From positions 992,001 through 1,056,000 of the forward strand of contig NZ_JADOTZ010000001.1 in NCBI RefSeq assembly GCF_015751895.1: a DNA stretch of 64,000 nucleotides. The letters are read 5' to 3'. Shown here piece by piece: positions 54,068 to 63,117 of the stretch (positions are counted from its first letter, which is position 1; the number at the start of each line of letters is the position of its first letter). The translations under genes were made by a program, and so were the position numbers. Under the pieces are notes generated by a model. It was not told where the DNA came from. It saw only the letters and a list, made by a program, of their open reading frames with translations, and made no database searches. The DNA comes from Zhihengliuella flava (GTDB lineage Bacteria > Actinomycetota > Actinomycetes > Actinomycetales > Micrococcaceae).

Positions 54068-54954
54068 AACGTGCGGCCTGTCAGGCGCTCGTACGCCTCG
54101 ACGTAGCGGGCGCGCGTCTTGGCAATGACGTCCTGCGGTAAGGCCGGTGGCTGCTCGCCGCTGGCCTGGTTCCATCCCGAGGCCTCGGAGGTGAGCCAGT
54201 CCCGCACAAACTGCTTGTCGAAGGACGGCTGGGCGCGCCCCGGGACATAGTCGTCAACATCCCAGAACCGGGAGGAATCCGGCGTGAGGACCTCGTCCCC
54301 GAGGGTGATGGTCCCGGAGGCTGGGTCGAGGCCAAACTCCACCTTCGTGTCGGCAAGAATGATGCCGCGCTCGCGGGCGATCTGCTCGGCCCGTGTGTAC
54401 AGCTGAAGCGTCAGCCGGGACAACTCTGCTGCCGTCTCCGCGCCCACGCGCTCCACGGTCTGCTCATAGGTGATGTTCTCGTCATGCTCGCCGACTTCAG
54501 CTTTAGCGCTCGGCGTGTAGATGGCCGGCTCCAGCTTGGACCCGTCCACCAGCCCGTCGGGAAGCGGCAGGGAGCACACGGTGCGGGACGCGTTGTACTC
54601 CTTGAGGCCGGAACCCGTCAAGTAGCCGCGAGCGATGCATTCGATGGGGTACATCGTGAGCTTTTTACAGACCATGGCCCGCCCAGCGACCTCGGTCGGC
54701 ACGTCCGTCGAAAGCACGTGATGCGGCACGCCCAGCTGTTCAAACCACCACAGGCTCAGTTGCGTGAGAACTTTTCCCTTATCCGGGATCTCGCTGCTGA
54801 GGACGAAGTCGTAGGCGCTGATTCGGTCGCTGGCGACGACGAGGACGCGGTCCGTGATGCTCGGGTCCGCGGGCTCGTACAGGTCCCGCACCTTGCCGGA
54901 GTACACGTGCGTCCAGCCCTCAAGGACCGGGGCGTCGGTCTCGAATCCCGCCAT
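54064..54954 (-). CDS. purC: Phosphoribosylaminoimidazole-succinocarboxamide synthase
   Basis: 296 residues. Conserved SAICAR synthetase motifs: SGKVRDLYEPAD near the N-terminus, SDRISAYDFVLSSEIPDKG, and the late EFGLDP and DEVLTPDSSRFWD segments. It joins CAIR and aspartate using ATP in purine synthesis. The ATG shares one base with the purD TGA, so the two are coupled. It converges on the ABC exporter with no room for a terminator. Confidence 0.97.
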   Translation of the reverse strand: MAGFETDAPVLEGWTHVYSGKVRDLYEPADPSITDRVLVVASDRISAYDFVLSSEIPDKGKVLTQLSLWWFEQLGVPHHVLSTDVPTEVAGRAMVCKKLTMYPIECIARGYLTGSGLKEYNASRTVCSLPLPDGLVDGSKLEPAIYTPSAKAEVGEHDENITYEQTVERVGAETAAELSRLTLQLYTRAEQIARERGIILADTKVEFGLDPASGTITLGDEVLTPDSSRFWDVDDYVPGRAQPSFDKQFVRDWLTSEASGWNQASGEQPPALPQDVIAKTRARYVEAYERLTGRTF

Positions 54955-56273
54955 CAGTTGGCCTGCCCCTCAGCCGAGCCGGGCGCCGGTTGCCCCTGCG
55001 CTGGCACGTGCACGCGCCCCTCCGCCGCCTGTTCGGCGATATCGCGACGGTATTGGGCGCCGTCCCAGCTAATCCGCACCACGCCCTCGTACGCCGTGCC
55101 GCGGGCGCTGACCAGGTCCTGACCTAGGCCCACGACGGCGAGAACGCGGCCGCCCGCGGTGACGGTCTCGCCGTCGTCCGACTCCGCCGTCCCCGCGTGG
55201 AGCACGAACACGTCGTCCAACGCCTCGGCATCCGCGATGCCGCTGATCACATCGCCCTTGCGTGGGCTGTCCGGGTAGTTCGCCGAGGCCATGACCACGC
55301 CGACGGCGGTTTCAGGCCGCCAGTGCAGTTGCTCAGCGTCGTCCAGCTCGCCCCGCGCGGCGGCGAGCAGGAGCGCGCCGAGCGGCGTCTTGAGGCGAGC
55401 CAAGACGGGCTGCGTCTCCGGGTCGCCGAAACGGGCGTTGAATTCGATGACGCGCACGCCACGGCTCGTCACGGCCAGACCGCAGTACAGCACCCCGACG
55501 AACTCGGTGCCGCGCTTGGCCATCTCCCGGATCGTGGGATAGGCGACGCGCTCCATGACCTCGTCCACGAATCCGGAGGGCAGCCAGGTCAAGGGCGTGT
55601 ATGCGCCCATCCCACCCGTGTTGGGCCCCTCGTCGCCGTCGAAGATGCGCTTGAAGTCCTGGGCCGGGGAGAGCGGGACGGCGTGCTTGCCGTCGGAAAT
55701 GACGAAGAGGGACACCTCGGGCCCGTCGAGGAATTCCTCAATCACCACGGTGCCGCCCGCGGCGAAGCACGCCTCAGCGTGGGCCAGCGCAGTCACGCGG
55801 TCCTCGGTGACCACCACGCCCTTGCCCGCCGCGAGCCCATCGTCCTTCACCACGTAGGGAGCCCCAAAAGCATCGAGGGCATCGGCGGCTTCCTCTGCCG
55901 TGGTGGCCACGCGCGCCATCGCCGTCGGCACATTCGCCTCGGCCATGACGTCCTTCGCAAAGGCCTTCGACGCCTCCAGCTGCGCGGCGGCCTTGGACGG
56001 GCCAAAGATGTTAAACCCGGCCTCACGCACGGCGTCGGAGACGCCCGCCGCCAGCGGGGCTTCTGGGCCAATCACCACCAAGTCAGCGGAAAGCTCCCGG
56101 GCGAGGGCCACGACGGCGTCGGGGTCCTGCGCGTTCACCGCGTGAGTGGGCACGTCGGCGGCCATACCGGCGTTGCCGGGCGCCGCGTGAACCTCGGAAA
56201 CATGGGGGTCGGCTAGCAGGGAACGGACAAGGGCATGCTCGCGGCCACCGGGGCCAATCACCAAAACCTTCAC
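54954..56273 (-). CDS. purD: Phosphoribosylamine-glycine ligase
   Basis: 439 residues. It begins VKVLVIGPGGREHALVRSL, then the ATP-grasp domain with YVVKDDGLAAGKGVVV and GPNTGGMGAYTP, and EFNARFGDPETQ binding Mg-ATP. It joins glycine to phosphoribosylamine. GTG 56273 is chosen because the strand VLVIG follows at once, as in the family. It is transcribed divergently from the asparaginase gene. Confidence 0.97.
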   Translation of the reverse strand: MKVLVIGPGGREHALVRSLLADPHVSEVHAAPGNAGMAADVPTHAVNAQDPDAVVALARELSADLVVIGPEAPLAAGVSDAVREAGFNIFGPSKAAAQLEASKAFAKDVMAEANVPTAMARVATTAEEAADALDAFGAPYVVKDDGLAAGKGVVVTEDRVTALAHAEACFAAGGTVVIEEFLDGPEVSLFVISDGKHAVPLSPAQDFKRIFDGDEGPNTGGMGAYTPLTWLPSGFVDEVMERVAYPTIREMAKRGTEFVGVLYCGLAVTSRGVRVIEFNARFGDPETQPVLARLKTPLGALLLAAARGELDDAEQLHWRPETAVGVVMASANYPDSPRKGDVISGIADAEALDDVFVLHAGTAESDDGETVTAGGRVLAVVGLGQDLVSARGTAYEGVVRISWDGAQYRRDIAEQAAEGRVHVPAQGQPAPGSAEGQAN

Positions 56274-56350
56274 GCTGCCCAAGCCTACCGGCAGAGGCCT
56301 CGCCCCGTGCAGCCGCGCGAGCACAGATGACAATGGGCGACAATGGGTGC

Positions 56351-57388
56351 ATGCCTACTCTTGGAACCTTCACCACCGCCGACGCCGCCGACCTCGCCTA
56401 CGTGGACCGCAATGGCTTCATAGAGTCCCGGCATCTCGGCTCCGCCGCCGTCGTCTCCCCCACCGGCGACGTCGTGCTGGAACTCGGTGACACGACCACC
56501 CCGGTGTTTCCCCGCTCCTCCTTGAAGCCCTTCCAAGCCCTCGCCTCCATGCAATCCGGCGCCCCACTGGTCGGCGACCAGGTGGCACTGGCGTGCGCGA
56601 GCCACGTGGGTAGCGCCGAACACATGGCTGTGGCCGAGCGCATGTTGGAAGCCGCCGGCCTCAGCGAGGCGGACCTGCGCTGCCCCACCGCCTGGCCCCA
56701 GCATGGCCCGACCCGGACGGCCCTGACCCGCGGCGAGCTGACGGTGGGATCCCGACCGCTGCCAGCCGAGAAGTCCCGGCTAGCGTTCAATTGCTCTGGC
56801 AAGCACGCCGCCTTCCTCTGGGCGTGCGTGGAGAACGGGTGGGACACGGCCACCTACTTGGATCCCGACCACCCGCTACAGCAAGCGGTGGTCTCCGTGA
56901 TTGAGGAGTACTCCGCAGAAAAGATCGCGCACCTGGCCATCGACGGATGTGGAGCCCCGGTCCCCGCGATCTCCCTGCGCGGCCTCGCCCGCGCGGTCGG
57001 CACCCTGTCCGCGGCGCCGTCGGACAAGTCCTCGAACGCCCGCGCTGCCACCATCGCCACCGCCATGCTGGACTACCCCTGGGCCGTGCACGGCCACGGC
57101 GAGGAAAACACCATTGTCATGGAGGACTTGGGGCTCATCGCCAAGCTGGGCGCCGAGGGAGTGCTCATTGTGGGAGCCCCCGACGGAACGGCGTGCGCGG
57201 TTAAGGTCTTGGACGGCAATGGGCGCGCGGCCACGCTGGTGGGCCTGACCTTGATGGCCGCCGCGGGCGTCGTCGACCCGAACGCGCTAGGCCCCGTCCT
57301 GGCCAAGACGCAGAAACCCATCCTGGGCGGCGGCGAGCCGGTCGGGACCATCCGGCTCGCCGCGGACGTCATGGAATTGCTGGACTAG
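56351..57388 (+). CDS. Asparaginase (bacterial type, PF06089-like)
   Basis: 345 residues. Contains the characteristic FNCSGKHAAFLWACVENGW segment and a Thr/Ser-rich N-terminal region (VFPRSSLKPFQALA) of the asparaginase family distinct from E. coli AnsA/AnsB. It hydrolyses asparagine to aspartate. The ATG at 56351 follows GACAAT by six bases, a possible leaderless promoter; ATG 56327 is an alternative. The SCP-like gene begins at its stop codon. Confidence 0.85.
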   Translation: MPTLGTFTTADAADLAYVDRNGFIESRHLGSAAVVSPTGDVVLELGDTTTPVFPRSSLKPFQALASMQSGAPLVGDQVALACASHVGSAEHMAVAERMLEAAGLSEADLRCPTAWPQHGPTRTALTRGELTVGSRPLPAEKSRLAFNCSGKHAAFLWACVENGWDTATYLDPDHPLQQAVVSVIEEYSAEKIAHLAIDGCGAPVPAISLRGLARAVGTLSAAPSDKSSNARAATIATAMLDYPWAVHGHGEENTIVMEDLGLIAKLGAEGVLIVGAPDGTACAVKVLDGNGRAATLVGLTLMAAAGVVDPNALGPVLAKTQKPILGGGEPVGTIRLAADVMELLD

Positions 57389-57747
57389 TGGGAGTTCGAC
57401 GCCGCATCTCTGCTCAGGCGGGCCGGGCTGCCCTCGACGCCTGGCGTCAGGGCGGCACGGTGGACCGTGCGACGTTGGCCACGGCCGTGCGGTTCGCCCT
57501 CGAGGAACTGTCCGCAGTCGCCGAGGGAGACTCCGTCGAGGTACGGGTGCCTCCTTTCGGGGTCGCCCAATGCCTTGAAGGGCCCCGCCATACCCGCGGT
57601 ACTCCACCGAACGTCGTCGAGATGACCGCCGACGTGTGGTTGTCCCTCGCGACCGGTGGCCTGACGTGGCCAGAAGCGAAGGAATCCGGACGTCTCACCG
57701 CGTCCGGCATCCGCGCGGACCTCTCCGCGGTCCTTCCGCTGTTCTGA
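57388..57747 (+). CDS. Sterol carrier family protein
   Basis: 119 residues. The family is a short SCP-2-like domain in actinobacteria; here the visible parts are an N-terminal basic helix, DSVEVRVPPFGVAQCLEG and the C-terminal TWPEAKESGRLTASGIRADL helix. A lipid-binding role is inferred from the family, not shown. Translation starts at GTG 57388, sharing one base with the asparaginase stop. It lies just before the membrane protein and purF. Confidence 0.8.
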   Translation: MGVRRRISAQAGRAALDAWRQGGTVDRATLATAVRFALEELSAVAEGDSVEVRVPPFGVAQCLEGPRHTRGTPPNVVEMTADVWLSLATGGLTWPEAKESGRLTASGIRADLSAVLPLF

Positions 57748-57773
57748 GGTCGTGCCGCGTTTTCGACGTTCGA

Positions 57774-57779
57774 TAGAAT
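57774..57779 (+). promoter_or_regulatory. Leaderless-type -10 box for the small membrane protein
   Basis: TAGAAT ends six bases before the ATG at 57786, without a ribosome binding site. Confidence 0.55.
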
Positions 57780-57785
57780 TGGGTC

Positions 57786-58103
57786 ATGGACTCCCCCGAG
57801 ACACCGCCAGCCCCCGACTCCATCGACGTTGAGGTACGCCGTTCGCCCAAGTTCTGGCCGTTCCTGGGAGCGGGGGCCTTCGTTGGCGTCTTGGTGGCGC
57901 TGATCTCCGCCTACACCGGCGAGCCGAGCACGGAATTTACCCGCGGCGCCGTGGCCGGGTTCCTGCTCGTGATTTTCGGCGTGATCGGCGTGGCCGTCGG
58001 CGCCGTCGCCTATCTCATCGCGGACAAGGTGGCCTCCAAGAAGGCCCGCCGCACACGTGCCGAGCTCATTGACGACGACACACACCACGCTTCCGACGCC
58101 TAG
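57786..58103 (+). CDS. Small membrane protein (Rv0807-neighbourhood type)
   Basis: 105 residues with an acidic Pro-rich N-terminus and two membrane segments (about 27-47 and 57-78), then a basic stretch KKARRTRAELIDDD. I do not recognise a named domain. Its position between an SCP-like gene and purF is the same in other actinobacteria (from memory), but the function is unknown. Probably leaderless. Confidence 0.75.
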   Translation: MDSPETPPAPDSIDVEVRRSPKFWPFLGAGAFVGVLVALISAYTGEPSTEFTRGAVAGFLLVIFGVIGVAVGAVAYLIADKVASKKARRTRAELIDDDTHHASDA

Positions 58104-58196
58104 GATGACGGACCAGCCCCGCCGGGTGTGAGATCTCCCTCACGCCGCGTGATGCATCTCATCGAGCAGCCTCGCGTACATGAGAGAATGGGAAGC

Positions 58197-59762
58197 ATGG
58201 CGCGAGGCGATGGAATGCTCAATCATGATCTTTTGCCCGATGAGAAGGGACCGCAGGATGAGTGCGGTGTCTTCGGTGTCTGGGCACCCGGCGAGGACGT
58301 AGCGAAGCTGGCCTATTACGGCCTGTACGCCATCCAGCACCGCGGCCAGGAGTCCGCAGGCATCGCTACCAGCGACGGCCAGCGCATCAATGTGTACAAA
58401 GATATGGGCCTTGTGTCCCAGGTCTTCGACGAGAACACGCTGAACGCCATGCGAGGGCACATGGCCGTGGGCCACTGCCGCTACTCCACGACGGGCGCCA
58501 GCCACTGGGCCAACGCGCAGCCCACGCTCGGAGCCACGAGCGACGGCACGGTGGCGCTGGCCCACAACGGCAACCTCATCAACTCGGCCGAGCTGATGGA
58601 GATGATCCAGTCGGAGCAGGGCGAGAACGTCCGCGGCGAGATCGCCCAAGGCAACACCACGGACACGGCCCTCGTCACGGCCCTGCTGCGCGGCCACGAG
58701 GGCGACACCCTCGAGTCCACGGCCATGAACCTGCTGCCCAAGCTCAAGGGCGCCTTCAGCTTCGTCTTCATGAACGAATCCACCCTCTACGCGGCGCGGG
58801 ACCCGCAGGGCGTGCGGCCCCTCGTGCTTGGCCGGCTGGACCGCGGCTGGGTAGTGGCCTCAGAACAGCCGGGGCTCGCCACGGTGGGCGCAAGCTTTAT
58901 CCGCGAAATTGAGCCGGGCGAGCTCATCGCCATCGACGAGGACGGCGTCCGCTCCCAGCGCTTCGCGGAGGCCAAGCCCGCCGGCTGCGTGTTCGAGTAC
59001 GTCTACTTGGCCCGCCCCGACGCGGCCATCAATGGCCGCAGCGTCTACGAGTCCCGCGTGGAAATGGGCCGCCAGCTGGCCCGTGAGAACGCAGCGGACG
59101 CGGACATCGTGATCCCGGTTCCCGAGTCCGGCACCCCGGCCGCCATCGGATACGCCGAGGAGTCCGGCATCCCCTTTGCCCACGGCTTCGTCAAGAACGC
59201 CTATGTGGGCCGCACGTTCATTCAGCCCTCCCAGACCCTCCGCCAGCTGGGCATCCGGCTGAAGCTCAATGCGCTCGAGCCGATCATCAAGGGCAAGCGG
59301 GTCGTCGTGGTCGATGATTCGATCGTCCGCGGCAACACCCAGCGCGCCATCGTGCGCATGCTGCGGGAGGCTGGCGCCGCCGAGATCCACGTCAAGATCT
59401 CCTCGCCGCCCATCAAGTGGCCCTGCTTCTACGGCATCGATTTCGCCTCCCGGGCCGAACTCATCGCCAACGGAGCCAAGATTGAGGAAATCACCGCCTC
59501 CGTCGGCGCCGATTCCCTCGCCTACATCTCCGAGGACGGCATGATCGGGGCCACGCAGCAACCGCGCGAGCGCCTCTGCACGGCCTGCTTCACCGGCGAC
59601 TACCCGATCAAACTCCCCGACGCGGACCGGCTGGGCAAGAATCTGCTGGAACGCCCCGGCCAGGCAGCCGAGGGACCCGAAGGCGGATGCGACCCGGGAC
59701 CGGACGCCGAGTTCGAGGAGTCCCTCACCGATGCCGACCGCACTGCCACGACCCGCGCCTAA
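58197..59762 (+). CDS. purF: Amidophosphoribosyltransferase
   Basis: 521 residues. A 22-residue propeptide precedes the catalytic Cys in DECGVFGVW, followed by HNGNLINSAEL and the PRPP motif VVVDDSIVRGNTQR. LCTACFTGDYP near the C-terminus is typical. It makes phosphoribosylamine, the committing step of purine synthesis. The ATG at 58197 is seven bases after GAGAAT, perhaps leaderless; longer frames are possible but add no conserved residues. purM follows by 33 bp. Confidence 0.97.
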   Translation: MARGDGMLNHDLLPDEKGPQDECGVFGVWAPGEDVAKLAYYGLYAIQHRGQESAGIATSDGQRINVYKDMGLVSQVFDENTLNAMRGHMAVGHCRYSTTGASHWANAQPTLGATSDGTVALAHNGNLINSAELMEMIQSEQGENVRGEIAQGNTTDTALVTALLRGHEGDTLESTAMNLLPKLKGAFSFVFMNESTLYAARDPQGVRPLVLGRLDRGWVVASEQPGLATVGASFIREIEPGELIAIDEDGVRSQRFAEAKPAGCVFEYVYLARPDAAINGRSVYESRVEMGRQLARENAADADIVIPVPESGTPAAIGYAEESGIPFAHGFVKNAYVGRTFIQPSQTLRQLGIRLKLNALEPIIKGKRVVVVDDSIVRGNTQRAIVRMLREAGAAEIHVKISSPPIKWPCFYGIDFASRAELIANGAKIEEITASVGADSLAYISEDGMIGATQQPRERLCTACFTGDYPIKLPDADRLGKNLLERPGQAAEGPEGGCDPGPDAEFEESLTDADRTATTRA

Positions 59763-59795
59763 GACGCACCGAGACGACGTAAGGATCACCGCCGC

Positions 59796-60938
59796 ATGAG
59801 CGCCACCGACAGCACCCCCGCCGGAATCACCTACGCCTCTGCCGGCGTCGACGTTGAGGCGGGTGACCGCGCCGTCGAACTCATGAAAGACGCCATCAAG
59901 GCCACCCACAACGACTCCGTTCTAGGCGGCGTCGGTGGCTTCGCGGGGCTCTTCGACGCCTCCCGCCTGCTGAGCTACCAGAAGCCGCTGCTGGCCACCT
60001 CCACGGACGGCGTCGGCACCAAAGTCGCCATCGCGCAAGCGATGGACATCCACCACACCATCGGTCACGACCTCGTGGGCATGGTGGTCGACGACATCGT
60101 CGTGGTCGGCGCCGAGCCCCTGTTCATGACGGACTACATCGCCTGCGGCAAGGTGGTTCCGGAGCGGATCGCCGATATCGTCCGCGGCATCGCCGAAGGC
60201 TGCTCGCTGGCTGGCACGGCCTTGGTGGGCGGTGAAACCGCCGAACACCCGGGTCTGCTCGGCGAGCAGGAGTACGACGTCGCCGGTGCAGCCACGGGCG
60301 TCGTCGAGGCGAACGCCGTGCTCGGCCCGGAGCGGGTTCAGGCGGGCGACGTCGTCGTGGCCATGGCCTCCTCGGGCATCCACTCCAACGGCTATTCGCT
60401 GGTACGCCGCGTCATCAACCACGCCGGCTGGGCCTTGGACCGCGAAGTGTCCGAGCTGGGCAAGACGCTAGGCGAGGAATTGTTGGTCCCCACGCGCATC
60501 TACGCGGCCGACTGCCTTGATGTAATCCGCACCTTCAACTCCACCGACTCGGCCCCGGTTCACGGCTTCAGCCACGTCACCGGCGGCGGCTTGGCCGCCA
60601 ATCTCGCGCGCGTTCTGCCGCAGGGCCTGATGGCCACGGTGGACCGCAGCACGTGGGAGCTACCCGCCATCTTCCGTTTGGTGAGCCAGCTTGGCGGCGT
60701 TCCTCAGGCGGATCTGGAGCGCACGCTGAACCTCGGCGTCGGCATGATCGGCATCGTCTCCGCGGATCAGGCGGACGCCGTCGTCGAGCACCTCACTGCG
60801 CGCGGACTGCCTTCATGGATTGCCGGCACGGTGGCACAGACCCCGGAAGACGCCGCGGACGCCGGTGCCGATTTTGTCCAGGGCGCCAAGGGCGTCGACG
60901 GCGGCGCCGTGCTGATGCAGGGCACGTACGCCGGCTAG
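59796..60938 (+). CDS. purM: Phosphoribosylformylglycinamidine cyclo-ligase
   Basis: 380 residues. PurM/AIR synthetase motifs are clear: KPLLATSTDGVGTKVAIAQ, LVGMVVDDIVVVGAEPLFMTDY and GGETAEHPG. It closes the imidazole ring to give AIR. The N-terminus has 15 more residues than the core. It ends before a strong hairpin terminator and converges on the sirtuin gene. Confidence 0.97.
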   Translation: MSATDSTPAGITYASAGVDVEAGDRAVELMKDAIKATHNDSVLGGVGGFAGLFDASRLLSYQKPLLATSTDGVGTKVAIAQAMDIHHTIGHDLVGMVVDDIVVVGAEPLFMTDYIACGKVVPERIADIVRGIAEGCSLAGTALVGGETAEHPGLLGEQEYDVAGAATGVVEANAVLGPERVQAGDVVVAMASSGIHSNGYSLVRRVINHAGWALDREVSELGKTLGEELLVPTRIYAADCLDVIRTFNSTDSAPVHGFSHVTGGGLAANLARVLPQGLMATVDRSTWELPAIFRLVSQLGGVPQADLERTLNLGVGMIGIVSADQADAVVEHLTARGLPSWIAGTVAQTPEDAADAGADFVQGAKGVDGGAVLMQGTYAG

Positions 60939-60954
60939 GGGCACCTGACCACAA

Positions 60955-61001
60955 ACAGCCCGCGGCCGCCCCTGAGATCATCAGGGGCGGCCGCGGGCTG
61001 T
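60955..61001. terminator. Long perfect hairpin terminator after purM
   Basis: Arms of 21 bp without a mismatch (60955-60975 and 60981-61001) around a 5-base loop. It serves the convergent purM and sirtuin genes. There is no U-tract. Confidence 0.8.
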
Positions 61002-61037
61002 CGTGCCTCACGCCGGCCATGGCCCGGCAGGCGCGCC

Positions 61038-62051
61038 TCAGGCCAGCCGAGCGAAGAGGTCCTCGAGAGCGGGTGTGACCCGGGTCCGCCACCGCCACGT
61101 CGCTTTCGCGTCGGCGCGGCTGGGGCCACCGTTGATGATCCCCACCGGTTGGCCGGCGCGGACGGCGTCCAGCACGATCTTGTATCCGCTCATGACAGCG
61201 AGGGAGGATCCGACGACGAGCAGCGACGAGGAATCTGCCTCGAGGGCCGCCACCTCGCGCTTGCGCTCGGCGGGGACGTTCTCCCCGAAGTACACCACGT
61301 CCGGCTTCAACTCGACGCTGGAGCAGACGAGGCACCCGACCATCACGAATGCGTCCACGTGGTGCTGGGCCAGCGTCACATCCCCGTCGGGGTTCACCGC
61401 CTCAGGGTCCAAGTCGATGCGCTCCACATAGCCCGGATTCGCCTCCGCGAGCCGGGCATCGAGGTGGGGCCGCGCCTCGGTATTTCCACAGTTCAGGCAC
61501 CGCACCACGGAGAGATCTCCGTGCAGCGGGATCACCCGTTGCGAGCCCGCCGCCGCATGGAGGCCATCCACGTTTTGGGTCACGATGCCGCTGATCCAAC
61601 CGCGCCGCTCAAACTCCGCCAGTAATTCATGGCCGCGGTTCGGCCCTGCTTGGCCCATGTGGCGCCAGCCGATGAAGCTCCGAGCCCAGTAGCGATGCCG
61701 CGCCGCCGGGTCGTGCCGAAACTCCTGGTACGTCATCGGGCGGTGCCGTTTGAGCGACCCGTTGGGACCGCGATAGTCCGGGATTCCCGAATCGGTAGAC
61801 ACGCCGGCCCCGGTAATGACCAGCACGCGGCCGCCGCGCAACTGATCGGCGAGCCCGGCCGCGGCCCGACCCGCATCCTGCGGTTCGGCGGTCTCGTCAA
61901 CGACGCGGGCGATCGAGCGGAGGGCGGCCTGATGGGCCGTGCTGATCGCGAGATCGGCGGAGGTTAAACGACGCTGGCCGGAGGTGGCGTCGCCACCTCC
62001 GGCCCCATCGATGAGTGGGCGCTCAGCCGAAGCGTCGCTCGTCCTCGTCAT
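61038..62051 (-). CDS. SIR2 family NAD-dependent deacylase
   Basis: About 337 residues. NAD-binding ITGAGVSTDSGIPDYRG, TQNVDGLHAAAG with the catalytic region, RVIPLHGD (catalytic His), and zinc Cys pairs CLNC and CLVC. It removes acyl groups from protein lysines; the acetyl-CoA synthetase of this genome is a possible target. The N-terminal 75 residues before the core are not conserved. The start (ATG 62051 or 62057) overlaps the DUF3073 gene by about 30 bp. Confidence 0.9.
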   Translation of the reverse strand: MTRTSDASAERPLIDGAGGGDATSGQRRLTSADLAISTAHQAALRSIARVVDETAEPQDAGRAAAGLADQLRGGRVLVITGAGVSTDSGIPDYRGPNGSLKRHRPMTYQEFRHDPAARHRYWARSFIGWRHMGQAGPNRGHELLAEFERRGWISGIVTQNVDGLHAAAGSQRVIPLHGDLSVVRCLNCGNTEARPHLDARLAEANPGYVERIDLDPEAVNPDGDVTLAQHHVDAFVMVGCLVCSSVELKPDVVYFGENVPAERKREVAALEADSSSLLVVGSSLAVMSGYKIVLDAVRAGQPVGIINGGPSRADAKATWRWRTRVTPALEDLFARLA

Positions 62052-62238
62052 CGCCATCAGCGTATTTGTCCGCGTACTCCGAATAATCCGCCTCAAAGGG
62101 ATCGTCGTCGTGCTGATTCCCCTCTGGGTTGGGTGAGCCCAACTCGCGTTCAAGGGCAGACAAATCAGTGGCCGGGGAATAGTACTTGATATCCCGGGCC
62201 TGCCGTGTAGCTTTTGCCTTCTGACGGCCGCGCCCCAT
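62023..62238 (-). CDS. DUF3073 domain protein (Rv0810c-like)
   Basis: 71 residues. It begins MGRGRQKAKATRQARDIKYY, the DUF3073 signature, and ends with a strongly acidic Asp/Glu-rich tail. Actinobacterial proteins of this family are encoded next to purM; no function is established. The ATG at 62238 gives the conserved N-terminus. It overlaps the sirtuin frame. An AT-rich patch upstream (62272-62345) probably holds its promoter. Confidence 0.9.
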   Translation of the reverse strand: MGRGRQKAKATRQARDIKYYSPATDLSALERELGSPNPEGNQHDDDPFEADYSEYADKYADGDDEDERRFG

Positions 62239-62480
62239 GGCGTGACCCCCTTCGCGGTAGTGATCCGGCATGCCCCTTCAGCAAGAAGAGGCGATCCGGA
62301 TTAAGTGACTGGATCGTTCGTATTCCAAGGTTAACATGTTTGCGCGCTGAACGCGGCCCGCGTGTGACCTACGTCGACATGCTCGGCCCGCCCCGCACGG
62401 TGTTCGGAGGCACCCCAGCGCGCGGCTAGTCTGGATCGTGACCGTCTGCCTGATTCCACCGCCGACCGACGAGGAGCTTC

Positions 62481-63065
62481 GTGGACACCGACCACCCCAC
62501 ACCAGGACCTGATGCCGCCACGCCAGCGGACCACGGCAGCTCCGCACGGTTCTGGGTCACCCTCGGGCTGGTGGCGGTGGTGGTCGCCGCGACGTTTTTT
62601 GTGATCCGCAGCGTCACGGCCGACGACGCCGGACCAGCGACCAACGTGGAGCGCAACGAGGACCCGGGAATCGACGGCATTATCGCCACTCAGGCACCAG
62701 CCAGCATGTTTGAAGTGGGCGATTGCCTGTCCGACTTCACGAGCCCGCTGGAGCCAGCAACGATCGTCGAGTGTTCCACGCGCCACGACGCACAATTCAT
62801 TGGCACCGCCGCCCTCGAACAAGACATCCCCTACCCGGGCAAGCCGGGGACCACGGATAAAGCGGTGGAGGCTTGCAAGGCCATCGAGCTCAACACCGAC
62901 GTGTTGACGGCGTTTGAGTGGGAGTACCACTTCAGCCAGCCGACGGCGGACTCTTGGGAGGCCGGCGACCGCACCGTGGCCTGCTTCTTGGCCACCACCA
63001 ACGACGGCGACATGGCCACGGGAACGCTCCTGCGCTCGGACGCGGCGGCGTCCGCGTCCTCGTAG
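62481..63065 (+). CDS. Septum formation family membrane protein
   Basis: 194 residues. One membrane segment (about 24-44), then an extracytoplasmic domain with three Cys (GDCLSD, IVECST, EACKAIE) and a fourth (VACFLAT), in the pattern of the septum formation (PF13845-type) domain. The GTG start has GAGGAG seven bases upstream. Such proteins occur throughout actinobacteria but the role is little known. It ends at the convergent clpB hairpin. Confidence 0.85.
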   Translation: MDTDHPTPGPDAATPADHGSSARFWVTLGLVAVVVAATFFVIRSVTADDAGPATNVERNEDPGIDGIIATQAPASMFEVGDCLSDFTSPLEPATIVECSTRHDAQFIGTAALEQDIPYPGKPGTTDKAVEACKAIELNTDVLTAFEWEYHFSQPTADSWEAGDRTVACFLATTNDGDMATGTLLRSDAAASASS

Positions 63066-63080
63066 GCCCACCGCCGGCGA

Positions 63081-63111
63081 CGAGGGCCCGCGGTGTGTCC
63101 ACGGGCCCTCG
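63081..63111. terminator. Terminator between the septum gene and clpB
   Basis: Ten-bp arms CGAGGGCCCG (63081-63090) and CGGGCCCTCG (63102-63111) form a hairpin in the convergent gap; the stop of clpB lies a few bases further on. No U-tract. Confidence 0.65.
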
Positions 63112-63117
63112 CGCACG